From: an uncultured Prevotellaceae bacterium
Lineage (GTDB): Bacteria; Bacteroidota; Bacteroidia; Bacteroidales; Muribaculaceae
Assembly: GCA_905207705.1 (NCBI GenBank)
Contig: CAJLMA010000010.1
Location: 1-64,000 of the forward strand
DNA: 64,000 bases
Reading direction: 5' to 3'
The notes below the pieces were generated by a model. It was not told the DNA's origin. It saw nothing but the letters and a program-made list of their open reading frames with translations, and searched no databases. Positions 44,939 to 53,224 of this stretch are shown here, piece after piece. Within the stretch, counting starts at the first letter, position 1; each line of letters starts with the position of its first letter. Made by a program: the position numbers and the translations under genes.

Positions 44939-46885
44939 ATGAGCGATATAATAAAGTTATTACCTGATTCGGTTGCCAATCAGATTGCCGCCGGCGAGGT
45001 CATACAACGTCCGGCTTCAGTCATAAAGGAGCTTGTCGAAAACTCAATCGATGCAAATGCGTCAAGTATTACCATTATATTGAAGGAGGGCGGACGTACA
45101 TTGATTCAAGTTGTCGATGATGGTGATGGCATGAGCGATACCGATGCAAGGCTTGCTTTTGAACGACATTCAACATCAAAAATAAGGAATGCCGCCGATT
45201 TATATTCATTGCACACAATGGGATTCAGGGGAGAAGCTCTTGCTTCTATTGCGGCTGTTTCGCAGCTTGAGTTGCGGACAGCCAGGCGAGGATGCGATAT
45301 GGGTACCCATATATGCATAAGCGCGTCGAAGTGCGAGAGCCAAGAGCCCGATGCTTGTCCCACAGGTTGCAATTTTATGATTAAGAACTTGTTTTTCAAT
45401 ATGCCGGCAAGACGAAAATTCTTGAAACAGCCCAAGATTGAGATGGCAAACATTGTCAAGGAATTTGAACGTCTTGCTTTGGTAAATCCTTCGGTGGAGT
45501 TCACAATGTACAGCAATGACAACATGCTGTACAAACTTGTTCCTGGAAATATCAAGCAGCGCATCCAAGCGTTGTTTGGCCCGAAGATGGAGGAGCAATT
45601 GATTCCCATATCGATAGACACGTCGCTTGTAAAAATCGAAGGGTTTGTGGGGAAGCCTGAGAATGCGCGGAAACGCAATTTCATACAGTATTTCTTTGTC
45701 AATGGCCGGTATATGCGGCATCCGTATTTTCATAAGGCCGTGTTGTCGAGCTATGAGCAATTGATTCCCGACACCACGCAGCCTAATTATTTCTTGTATC
45801 TTACGGTAGAGCCTGAGACGATAGATGTGAACATACACCCGACAAAGACCGAGATAAAATTTGAGAATGAGATTCCTATATGGCAAATATTATCGGCAGC
45901 CGTGAAGGAATCATTGGGACGCTTCAGCGCAGTGCCTTCGATTGATTTCGATACCGATGATGCCCCTGAGATTCCGGCTTTCACAGGAGAACATGAAGAC
46001 TCAGTGCCAGAATCGCCTAATATAGACATCGATATGTCTTATAATCCGTTTGACATTGGGGCAAGCCGAGCCGACATGCAATTGCCTAAAAAGGGGAAAA
46101 CAGAAAATACTTCATCGTACAGTTCAAACAGATTCAAGGCGAGTCCTGCTGTTGATTGGGAAAAACTGTATGAGAATTTTGAGTATTCCCGACAGAAGGG
46201 TATTGAGGAAATGCCCGAGGTTGAGCCGGACGAGCAGGAAGAATATGTGAGTAAGCTTGCCGGGGCAGGAGTGAGAAGTAATGTGACAGAAGATGCTGAT
46301 ATGCCTCGATTGGGAAACTTTGAGTGTTCAACAAACTGCATTCAGTTGAAAGGGCGTTATATACTCTCGCCGGTAAAGTCGGGCTTGATGATAGTGGACC
46401 AGCACAGGGCGCATGTGAAAATATTGTCGGATAAATATTTAAAAAACTTGTCAGCGGGCAATGTTGCATCGCAACGAGTGATGTTCCCTGACGTGTTGCA
46501 CCTTTCGCGTTCTCAACATATTGTGCTCGAAGAAATTATAGGAGAGCTCGAAAGTGTAGGATTTGACATTGCAAGTCTTGGAGGAACCGATTGGTCAATT
46601 GCAGGAGTGCCTGTCGGAATAGAAAATGTCGATGTCAAAGATTTGGTCATGCAAGTCATAGAATCGGTAACCGAAGGTGGAAAGTCAATATCTTCCCGAA
46701 TAAATGAGCATATAGCCATAGTCGTGGCCGAGAAGGCCGCTGTTCCTTATGGCAGGCAATTGACCCAAGAGGAGATGGACAAGCTGCTCAGCGACCTGTT
46801 ACAGCTCGATACCCCCAATTACACGCCCGATGGGAAAATCGTGATGAGCATAATGACAATGGAACAGATAGCAAAAATGTTTTAA
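44939..46885 (+). CDS. mutL: DNA mismatch repair protein MutL
   Basis: GHKL ATPase that couples MutS recognition to strand removal. The 648-residue protein has the N-terminal motifs ELVENSIDANA, DDGDGM and GFRGEAL, a transducer domain (QYFFVNGRYMRHP, DVNIHPTKTEIKF), a long acidic linker (about 335-455) and the C-terminal dimerisation domain. The endonuclease signature DQHAxxExxxxE reads DQHRAHVKILSD here and the CPHGRP motif reads VPYGRQL, so the nicking site looks degenerate. ATG 44939, with GGAGAG upstream, is better than the TTG two codons earlier. Confidence 0.94.
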   Translation: MSDIIKLLPDSVANQIAAGEVIQRPASVIKELVENSIDANASSITIILKEGGRTLIQVVDDGDGMSDTDARLAFERHSTSKIRNAADLYSLHTMGFRGEALASIAAVSQLELRTARRGCDMGTHICISASKCESQEPDACPTGCNFMIKNLFFNMPARRKFLKQPKIEMANIVKEFERLALVNPSVEFTMYSNDNMLYKLVPGNIKQRIQALFGPKMEEQLIPISIDTSLVKIEGFVGKPENARKRNFIQYFFVNGRYMRHPYFHKAVLSSYEQLIPDTTQPNYFLYLTVEPETIDVNIHPTKTEIKFENEIPIWQILSAAVKESLGRFSAVPSIDFDTDDAPEIPAFTGEHEDSVPESPNIDIDMSYNPFDIGASRADMQLPKKGKTENTSSYSSNRFKASPAVDWEKLYENFEYSRQKGIEEMPEVEPDEQEEYVSKLAGAGVRSNVTEDADMPRLGNFECSTNCIQLKGRYILSPVKSGLMIVDQHRAHVKILSDKYLKNLSAGNVASQRVMFPDVLHLSRSQHIVLEEIIGELESVGFDIASLGGTDWSIAGVPVGIENVDVKDLVMQVIESVTEGGKSISSRINEHIAIVVAEKAAVPYGRQLTQEEMDKLLSDLLQLDTPNYTPDGKIVMSIMTMEQIAKMF

Positions 46886-46901
46886 ATTAGGATGTAATGC
46901 C

Positions 46902-48122
46902 ATGGGAAAGAATATGATTAACATGAAGAAAATCTTGAATTTGATTATTTTACTTATGGTCATTACATGTGGCTTTAATGTTTGCCGAGCCAATAATGGA
47001 TTTGCTTTGGAGATGGATTCGTTGATGAAATCGGTTTATTACGAGAGTGCTCCGGGAGCTGCGGTGCTGGTGGCCTATGGTGACAGTGTATTATTTGAAG
47101 GATATTACGGAACTTCCGACATGGAGTTGCAGACGCCTGTCGACAGTTCCACTGTTTTTAACATCGCATCCATATCCAAGCAGTTTACAGTAGCAAGCAT
47201 CTTGAAGCTGCAGGAGAAAGGAAAATTATCTATAGATGATTCAGTGGCAAGTTTTTTCCCTGAATATCGCAGCGACATCTGGCAGAAAGTGAAGTTGAGG
47301 CACATAATGAGCCAATCTTCGGGCATACCCGATTTGCGGCCACGCGATGACAGGAATTTCATGCTTTATGCTAACGACAGCCAGAGCATGGAGTATTTCA
47401 AGGACCTTGATTCTTTGAAATTTGAGCCAGGAACAGAATATGATTATGTGAACCCGACATTCTTGCTGCTTGCAGAAATAATACACCGCATAGAGGGTAT
47501 TGAATTTGTGGACTTTCAAAAACGCAACATATTCAAGCCGGCAGGGATGACCTCCACTTGTTATTTTAACCCTGACGAGGAGATTCCACATTCGGCACAT
47601 GGATATGTGCCAAACGGGAATGTCATGGCAAATGTGGCCGATATGGATTCGTTTAAAAGCTATGAGCGCACGGATGATTATTTTATTGACAACCGTGGCC
47701 GTCAATGGGCAGAGTGTGATTATGGCGAGGAAACGTTTTTTGCCACACGTCCTGATGGAGGAATTTATTCCACTGCACGCGACCTGCTGAAATGGGAAGC
47801 CTTGTTGTCGAGCCATGAGTTTATAGGAGCTGCAAGTCTTGATAATGCTTACAGCAGGCAAGTGAAAGTGAGTGGTAGCCAATATTCTACATATCAGAAC
47901 CGGGCTAATACATGGTATGGATATGGCTGGTTTGTTGATGATACGCCAGGGAGGCCTGTGAAAATATATCATACCGGCGATAATGGCGGATTTCAGGCTT
48001 ATTTGGCAAAATATGCCGGTAGTTTGGTGCGCGTAATAATATTGTCCAATCGCAATGATGTGGACAGATGGAAGTTGCAGAATAACGTGGAAATTTTGCT
48101 TGTCAGGCATGGCATTTTATAA
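46902..48122 (+). CDS. Exported serine hydrolase (beta-lactamase class C / PBP4*-like)
   Basis: Serine hydrolase of the Pfam beta-lactamase family, with S90-I-S-K93, Y182-V-N184 and a terminal HTG (YHTGDNGGF) in place of KTG. A signal peptide spans the first ~30 residues; a second ATG at 46923 (MKKILNL) would also give a good one. Substrate unknown: relatives act on D-amino-acid peptides or esters and are not usually resistance enzymes. A promoter-repeat array starts directly after its stop. Confidence 0.85.
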   Translation: MGKNMINMKKILNLIILLMVITCGFNVCRANNGFALEMDSLMKSVYYESAPGAAVLVAYGDSVLFEGYYGTSDMELQTPVDSSTVFNIASISKQFTVASILKLQEKGKLSIDDSVASFFPEYRSDIWQKVKLRHIMSQSSGIPDLRPRDDRNFMLYANDSQSMEYFKDLDSLKFEPGTEYDYVNPTFLLLAEIIHRIEGIEFVDFQKRNIFKPAGMTSTCYFNPDEEIPHSAHGYVPNGNVMANVADMDSFKSYERTDDYFIDNRGRQWAECDYGEETFFATRPDGGIYSTARDLLKWEALLSSHEFIGAASLDNAYSRQVKVSGSQYSTYQNRANTWYGYGWFVDDTPGRPVKIYHTGDNGGFQAYLAKYAGSLVRVIILSNRNDVDRWKLQNNVEILLVRHGIL

Positions 48123-48163
48123 AATGTCGTGCATAAGTATTTTGAAGCGAGCGAGATTTTGCG

Positions 48164-48257
48164 TATCTTTGGATAAGATAGGATGCGGCTTAGCATATCC
48201 AAGCATAAAAAACGCTGTTTTTCTGCTTGTCTCTGCGTTCATCTTTCACTATTTTTG
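48164..48257 (+). promoter_or_regulatory. Promoter/hairpin repeat unit upstream of the PD40-floA operon
   Basis: Two boxes, TATCTTTG at 48164-48171 and TATTTTTG at 48250-48257, flank GATGCGGCTTAGCA and a hairpin: CAAGCA (48200-48205) with TGCTTG (48224-48229), inner AAAAAC (48208-48213) with GTTTTT (48217-48222), loop GCT. Compared with 11795-11822, one outer pair is G-C here and A-T there: a compensatory change. Confidence 0.6.
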
Positions 48258-48297
48258 AATACAGTTCAAATTGATTAGTAAGTACATATAAAAATAT

Positions 48298-49713
48298 ATG
48301 AAAATACATTTATTTCTCGTAGGCATGTTGATGTCGGCTTCATTGGCATTTGGCGCAACGCTCGATGAGGCAAAGGAGGTTTTTCTCTCGGGTGACTATG
48401 AGAAGGCTTTGCCGATGCTCGAAGAGCAATATAGGAAAAATAAGCGAAATGCGTCGGTCAACCAGTGGATAGGTGTGTGCTTGTATAATCTTGGTCGCAT
48501 GGACGAGGCCAAGCCTTATTTCGAGTTTGCTAAAAGCAAGCGAGTTACCGAGTCTTACAAGTATCTTGCCCTTATCGATTTCCATAATTACGATTTCGAC
48601 GAGGCAGAAGAAATGTTAGGCTTATATGCCAAAGAGATGTCGAGGCTGAAAAAAGATATGCCTGCCGATGTTGATGCCATTTCGGGCTCGATAAGCAAGG
48701 CTAAAGTCATGCTCGACCATGTTGAAAAAGTGACTATTATAGACAGTATCGTTGTCGATAAATCAGATTTCTTCAGGAATTACCGTTTATCGTCAAGCGC
48801 AGGTTCGCTCAATGGAGCTGAAGCGTTGCCATTTAAAGTCGATGAAGACAGTATGATGGTTGTGTATATGCCCGAAAGCAAGGCCAGCATGTTTTGGAGC
48901 CAGGCAGATACTGCAGGAGTGAGACATTTGTATGAGTCGGTGGAGCTTTATGGAGGCAAGTGGGATGCGGGTCGTCAATTGCCGGAGACGGTCAATATGG
49001 ACGGCAGTTCTGCTTATCCGTTCATGATGGCCGACGGATTGACATTGTATTACGCCAATAATGGAAAAGAGTCAATTGGCGGTTATGACATCTTCATAAG
49101 CCGTAAAGATTCAGAGACAGGAGAATTTTATCAACCGCAGAACATAGGAATGCCATTTAATTCCCCGTTTGATGATTACATGCTTGTAATAGATGAATTT
49201 ACCGGTGCCGGATGGTGGGCAACCGACAGGAACCGCATTCCCGGGAAAGTGACTATATATGTGTACATACCTAATCAAGTAAGGGAAAACTACAGCCCTG
49301 ACGATCCTAATCTCATGTCGTATGCTTCGATTCGCGACATAAGTGATACATGGAACGGCGCGGATTTCTCCGGATTGCTTGCCGATATAAATTCAATTTC
49401 GACAATAGAGAAAAAAGAGCGGAAGGACTTTGAATTCCATTTGACCAACGGTGTTGTGTACACTCGTTTTGACCAGTTCAAGACAAGCGAAGCTCGACAT
49501 CGCATGGAAGAATTGATGGTAATGATTCAAAATCAGAAGAGTGACATTGAACGTTTGAACCGTCTTCGCGAGCAATATTCAAAAGTTACCGATGTGCAGC
49601 GCGGAGCTTTGCGAGGGGAAATATTGCGTCTTGAAAACAAGGTGGATAAATTCTTCGACGATAGGGAGCGCGTGGAAAATGAAATAAGAAAGCTTGAATT
49701 AAGAAACCGATAA
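48298..49713 (+). CDS. Exported TPR / PD40 beta-propeller protein
   Basis: 471 residues: signal peptide (MKIHLFLVGMLMSASLAFGA), TPR helices (about 20-105; DEAKEVFLSGDYEKALPMLE, WIGVCLYNLGRMDEAKPYF), a WD40-like PD40 propeller (about 150-330; ADGLTLYYANNGKESIGGYD and WWATDRNRIPGKVTIYVYIP) and a C-terminal coiled coil (~400-471). Such proteins are common envelope proteins in Bacteroidota, often near outer-membrane or gliding/OmpA-type proteins; function unknown. It precedes floA by 12 bp, so a link to membrane organisation is possible. Confidence 0.78.
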   Translation: MKIHLFLVGMLMSASLAFGATLDEAKEVFLSGDYEKALPMLEEQYRKNKRNASVNQWIGVCLYNLGRMDEAKPYFEFAKSKRVTESYKYLALIDFHNYDFDEAEEMLGLYAKEMSRLKKDMPADVDAISGSISKAKVMLDHVEKVTIIDSIVVDKSDFFRNYRLSSSAGSLNGAEALPFKVDEDSMMVVYMPESKASMFWSQADTAGVRHLYESVELYGGKWDAGRQLPETVNMDGSSAYPFMMADGLTLYYANNGKESIGGYDIFISRKDSETGEFYQPQNIGMPFNSPFDDYMLVIDEFTGAGWWATDRNRIPGKVTIYVYIPNQVRENYSPDDPNLMSYASIRDISDTWNGADFSGLLADINSISTIEKKERKDFEFHLTNGVVYTRFDQFKTSEARHRMEELMVMIQNQKSDIERLNRLREQYSKVTDVQRGALRGEILRLENKVDKFFDDRERVENEIRKLELRNR

Positions 49714-49725
49714 ATATCTTTAATC

Positions 49726-50709
49726 ATGGAAATAACATTAATATTATTAGTGGCAATCGTATTGCTGGCATTGGCCATATTTTTTTATTATGTCCCATTT
49801 TTCATGTGGATTTCAGCCCGAGTATCGGGAGTCAGTATTTCGCTTGTGCAATTGTTCCTTATGAGGATAAGAAAAGTTCCGGCCAATGTAATCGTCCGTG
49901 CCATGATTGAAGCCCATAAAGCAGGATTGGGTGATGTAAACAGGGATGATCTTGAGGCTCATTATCTTGCCGGCGGCAATGTAGAGAAAGTGGTACATGC
50001 TCTCGTGTCGGCTGCCAAAGCCAATATAGACTTGGAATTCAAGATGGCTACTGCCATCGACCTTGCTGGGCGAGATGTGTTTCAGGCCGTGCAAATGTCG
50101 GTAAATCCAAAAGTAATAGATACGCCTCCGGTGACTGCCGTTGCCAAGGATGGGATTCAGTTGATAGCAAAAGCGAGAGTGACCGTGAGGGCAAATATAC
50201 GTCAATTGGTCGGCGGAGCCGGAGAGGACACTGTCCTTGCTCGTGTCGGCGAAGGCATAGTGTCATCTATAGGTTCGTCCGAGAGTCACAAGGAAGTGCT
50301 TGAAAATCCTGATTCCATCTCTAAACTTGTTTTGAAAAAAGGTTTGGACTCGGGCACTGCGTTTGAGATATTGTCGATTGACATCGCCGATATAGACATA
50401 GGCAAGAATATCGGTGCAACATTGCAAATGGATCAAGCCCAGGCCGATAAAAACATAGCCCAGGCAAAAGCCGAAGAACGCAGGGCAATGGCTATCGCCC
50501 TTGAACAGGAAATGAAGGCAAAGGCACAAGAGGCGCGAGCCAAAGTGATTGAAGCCGAGGCCGAGGTGCCGAAAGCAATGGCTGAAGCATTTAGGAACGG
50601 CAATCTTGGTATTATGGATTATTACAAGATGAAGAACATAGAAGCCGATACTGCGATGCGCGAGTCGATAGCCAAGCCTGTAGGAGGCAATAATACAGAA
50701 ACAAAATAA
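49726..50709 (+). CDS. floA: Flotillin-like protein FloA
   Basis: Membrane scaffolding protein of the UPF0365/FloA family, associated in Bacillus subtilis with functional membrane microdomains. One N-terminal helix (about 3-25), then the family core with VPANVIVRAMIEAHKAGL, LAGGNVEKVVHALVSA, GIQLIAKARVTVRANIRQLV, and a C-terminal Ala/Glu/Lys-rich helix with repeated EA pairs (KAQEARAKVIEAEAEVPKAM). 327 residues, usual for FloA. Co-transcribed with the PD40 protein. Confidence 0.95.
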   Translation: MEITLILLVAIVLLALAIFFYYVPFFMWISARVSGVSISLVQLFLMRIRKVPANVIVRAMIEAHKAGLGDVNRDDLEAHYLAGGNVEKVVHALVSAAKANIDLEFKMATAIDLAGRDVFQAVQMSVNPKVIDTPPVTAVAKDGIQLIAKARVTVRANIRQLVGGAGEDTVLARVGEGIVSSIGSSESHKEVLENPDSISKLVLKKGLDSGTAFEILSIDIADIDIGKNIGATLQMDQAQADKNIAQAKAEERRAMAIALEQEMKAKAQEARAKVIEAEAEVPKAMAEAFRNGNLGIMDYYKMKNIEADTAMRESIAKPVGGNNTETK

Positions 50710-50799
50710 AACACTTATATGGCGATGCATCAGTCGTGCGAGAAATAAGCTGAGTCGGTGCATGTGCATTTGATAAATCTGCAATTAAACATACGGTGT

Positions 50800-50823
50800 A
50801 CGGCATGCGATGGAGCATGCCGT
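50800..50823 (+). terminator. Hairpin downstream of floA
   Basis: ACGGCATGC (50800-50808) and GCATGCCGT (50815-50823) with a 6-nt loop; no T-run follows, so this may be weak. It contains the ATG at 50810, arguing for a start of the next gene at 50849. Confidence 0.4.
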
Positions 50824-50848
50824 CACTATTGTAAGCAAGTGGAAAGGT

Positions 50849-51667
50849 ATGATTGACTTTGAAAGAATAATAAAAAGCAGCCGATTGTATAATTTTCATT
50901 CACACACGCAATTCTGTGACGGATATGCGCCAATGGAAAAATTTGTTGAAGAAGCCGTGAAGGAGGGGTTTACCGATTATGGTTTCAGCCCGCATTCTCC
51001 CATTCCATTTGAATCTCCATGTAACATGAGCAGGGAGGCAGTGGCCGAGTACATGTCAGAATTTGAACGCCTGAAAACAATTTATGGAAATTGTTTGAAT
51101 TTGTACTCATCGATGGAAATCGATTATATCAGCAAAGATTGGGGACCCTCCAATCCTTATTTCGATACTATTCCGTTGGACTATAGAATTGGTTCGGTTC
51201 ATTTCATACCGGCTTTTGACGAGGAGGATAAGTATATCGATGTAGATGGGCGTTTCCAGACGTTTAAGGAAAAAATGCAGATATTTTTCCATAACGACAT
51301 TGAGGCTGTAGTACGCAGTTTCTACAAGCAATCGATTGACATGGTTGAAGCCGGCGGATTTGACGTGATAGGCCATCTTGACAAGATAGGTCATAATGCG
51401 GGGCACTTCAAGGAAGGCATCGAAGACGAAGCGTGGTATGAGGAATTGTTCATGCAATTATTTGAAGCGGTCATGGATAATCATCTCGTTATCGAGGTGA
51501 ACACGAAGGCTTGGAAAGAGCATCATCGTTTTTTCCCGAACTTGAAATATTTTGATTTGCTTAAGCGCAGCGGTGCAACATTGTTGATAAATTCGGATGC
51601 CCACTATCCGGCACTGATAAATGCCGGCCGTGACGATGCCATGGCATTATTGTGTGGAGACATTTGA
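50849..51667 (+). CDS. PHP-family histidinol-phosphatase (HisK-like)
   Basis: Metal-dependent phosphoesterase of the PHP family. The 272-residue protein starts its metal site with H17-S-H19 and D24 (FHSHTQFCDG); further ligands lie in SPHSP, SSMEID, IGSVHFI, DVIGHLDK, and the final NSDAHY. The layout and length match histidinol-phosphate phosphatases of the HisK type, but no other his biosynthesis gene is adjacent, so the substrate is inferred. ATG 50849 has AAAGG upstream; an earlier ATG (50810) sits in a hairpin loop. Confidence 0.82.
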   Translation: MIDFERIIKSSRLYNFHSHTQFCDGYAPMEKFVEEAVKEGFTDYGFSPHSPIPFESPCNMSREAVAEYMSEFERLKTIYGNCLNLYSSMEIDYISKDWGPSNPYFDTIPLDYRIGSVHFIPAFDEEDKYIDVDGRFQTFKEKMQIFFHNDIEAVVRSFYKQSIDMVEAGGFDVIGHLDKIGHNAGHFKEGIEDEAWYEELFMQLFEAVMDNHLVIEVNTKAWKEHHRFFPNLKYFDLLKRSGATLLINSDAHYPALINAGRDDAMALLCGDI

Positions 51668-51693
51668 TAATGTGGCGGTTTTTTGTAATTTTG
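51663..51693 (+). promoter_or_regulatory. Promoter of the PurF-like gene
   Basis: TTTG at 51663-51666, 19 nt, TAATTTTG at 51686-51693; the ATG follows at 51735. The boxes begin at the end of the phosphatase gene. Confidence 0.65.
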
Positions 51694-51734
51694 CACATCT
51701 TTTTCGAAGTTAGGAATTATTAAATCAAAAATAT

Positions 51735-53141
51735 ATGGGAGGTTTTTTCGGAACAGTCTCTAAGACGAGCTGTATAGCCGATTTGTTTTATGGAACAGAC
51801 TATAATTCGCATTTGGGAACGCGACGAGGAGGTCTTGTAACATACAGTGAAGGCAAGGGATTCTTAAGGTCGATACATAATCTTGAAAGTTCTTATTTCA
51901 GGACTAAATTTGAAGCAGAGCTTGGCAAGTTTGAAGGTAATTCGGGAATAGGTATAATAAGTGATACAGATGCCCAGCCGATTGTGATTAATTCTCACCT
52001 TGGGCGGTTTGCCATAGTGACTGTAGCGAAGATTGAAAACCTTGACGAGCTTGAGGCTGAATTGTTGGCAAAAAACATGCATTTTGCTGAATTGAGCTCG
52101 GGGAAAACCAACCAAACAGAACTTATAGCACTGCTCATCATCCAAGGAAAAGATTTTGTGGATGGCATAGAGAATGTGTTTAGGAACATAAAGGGGTCTT
52201 GCTCAATGTTGTTGTTGACGGGCGACGGTATTATTGCCGCACGCGACAAGTGGGGCAGGACTCCGATAGTGCTTGGCAAGAAGGATGGTGCCTATGCTGT
52301 GACGAGCGAGTCGAGCAGCTTCCCGAATCTTGATTATGAGATAGAGCGATATATAGGACCCGGTGAGATAGTCAAGATTACTGCCGATAGTGTCACGCAA
52401 TTGCGCGAACCCGAAAAAGAGATGCAGATATGCTCTTTCTTGTGGGTATATTATGGTTTCCCGACATCTTGTTATGAAAACAGAAATGTCGAGGAAGTGA
52501 GGTTCAAGTGCGGCTTGAATATGGGAAAAAAGGACACGTCGGATGTGGATTGCGTGTGTGGAATTCCTGATTCCGGAGTAGGAATGGCTCTTGGATATGC
52601 CGAGGGCAAGGGTGTGCCTTATCATAGGGCAATCTCAAAATATACACCTACATGGCCGCGTAGCTTCACACCGAGCAATCAATCAATGCGCGATCTCGTG
52701 GCTAAGATGAAATTAATACCAAACAGGGCAATGCTGGAAGGAAAGCGTTTGCTATTTTGCGATGATTCCATCGTGCGAGGCACGCAATTGCGCGATAACG
52801 TGAAAATACTTTATGATTACGGAGCAAAAGAAGTGCACATGCGTATAGCTTGTCCTCCACTCATATATCCGTGCCAGTTCATAGGCTTTACGGCATCCAA
52901 GAGTCCTATGGAACTTATAACTCGCCGCATAATAAAGGAACTTGAAGGTGATGAAAACAAGAACCTTGAAAAATATGCACGCACGGGTTCTCCGGAGTAT
53001 GAAAAAATGGTGCAAATCATAGCCGACAGGTTTGGATTGTCATCGTTGAAATTCAACACTGTGGAAATGCTTGTCGAAGCAATAGGATTGCCGAAATGCA
53101 AGATATGCACACATTGTTTTGATGGTAGCAGTCATTTCTGA
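51735..53141 (+). CDS. PurF-like amidophosphoribosyltransferase lacking the N-terminal cysteine
   Basis: 468-residue homologue of glutamine PRPP amidotransferase, which makes phosphoribosylamine in purine synthesis. The N-terminal glutaminase-like domain has GTRRGG and the body of the Ntn fold, but the protein begins Met-Gly-Gly-Phe-Phe-Gly where true PurF exposes a catalytic Cys after Met removal, so glutamine hydrolysis cannot occur in the normal way. The phosphoribosyltransferase domain keeps the PRPP loop (LLFCDDSIVRGTQL, near 340) and GIPDSG. The C-terminal CKICTHCFDG could bind a metal. It may use ammonia, act with another amidase, or be regulatory. A canonical PurF is expected elsewhere in the genome. 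Confidence 0.88.
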   Translation: MGGFFGTVSKTSCIADLFYGTDYNSHLGTRRGGLVTYSEGKGFLRSIHNLESSYFRTKFEAELGKFEGNSGIGIISDTDAQPIVINSHLGRFAIVTVAKIENLDELEAELLAKNMHFAELSSGKTNQTELIALLIIQGKDFVDGIENVFRNIKGSCSMLLLTGDGIIAARDKWGRTPIVLGKKDGAYAVTSESSSFPNLDYEIERYIGPGEIVKITADSVTQLREPEKEMQICSFLWVYYGFPTSCYENRNVEEVRFKCGLNMGKKDTSDVDCVCGIPDSGVGMALGYAEGKGVPYHRAISKYTPTWPRSFTPSNQSMRDLVAKMKLIPNRAMLEGKRLLFCDDSIVRGTQLRDNVKILYDYGAKEVHMRIACPPLIYPCQFIGFTASKSPMELITRRIIKELEGDENKNLEKYARTGSPEYEKMVQIIADRFGLSSLKFNTVEMLVEAIGLPKCKICTHCFDGSSHF

Positions 53142-53168
53142 TTTTTGGGAATGATAACGATAAATGTA

Positions 53169-53204
53169 AAATGGGATGCTCGTTTATTTGCGGGCATCCC
53201 ATTT
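53169..53204. terminator. Terminator between the convergent PurF-like and hutH genes
   Basis: AAATGGGATGC (53169-53179) pairs with GCATCCCATTT (53194-53204); stem flanked by A and T on the two sides, usable from both directions. Confidence 0.75.
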
Positions 53205-53224
53205 CAGTCTTATGCAGGATTAGG

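Noticed and set aside
47241..48110. 289-codon minus-strand frame opposite the serine hydrolase
   Set aside because: Shadow frame; the opposite strand has all active-site motifs of a real gene.
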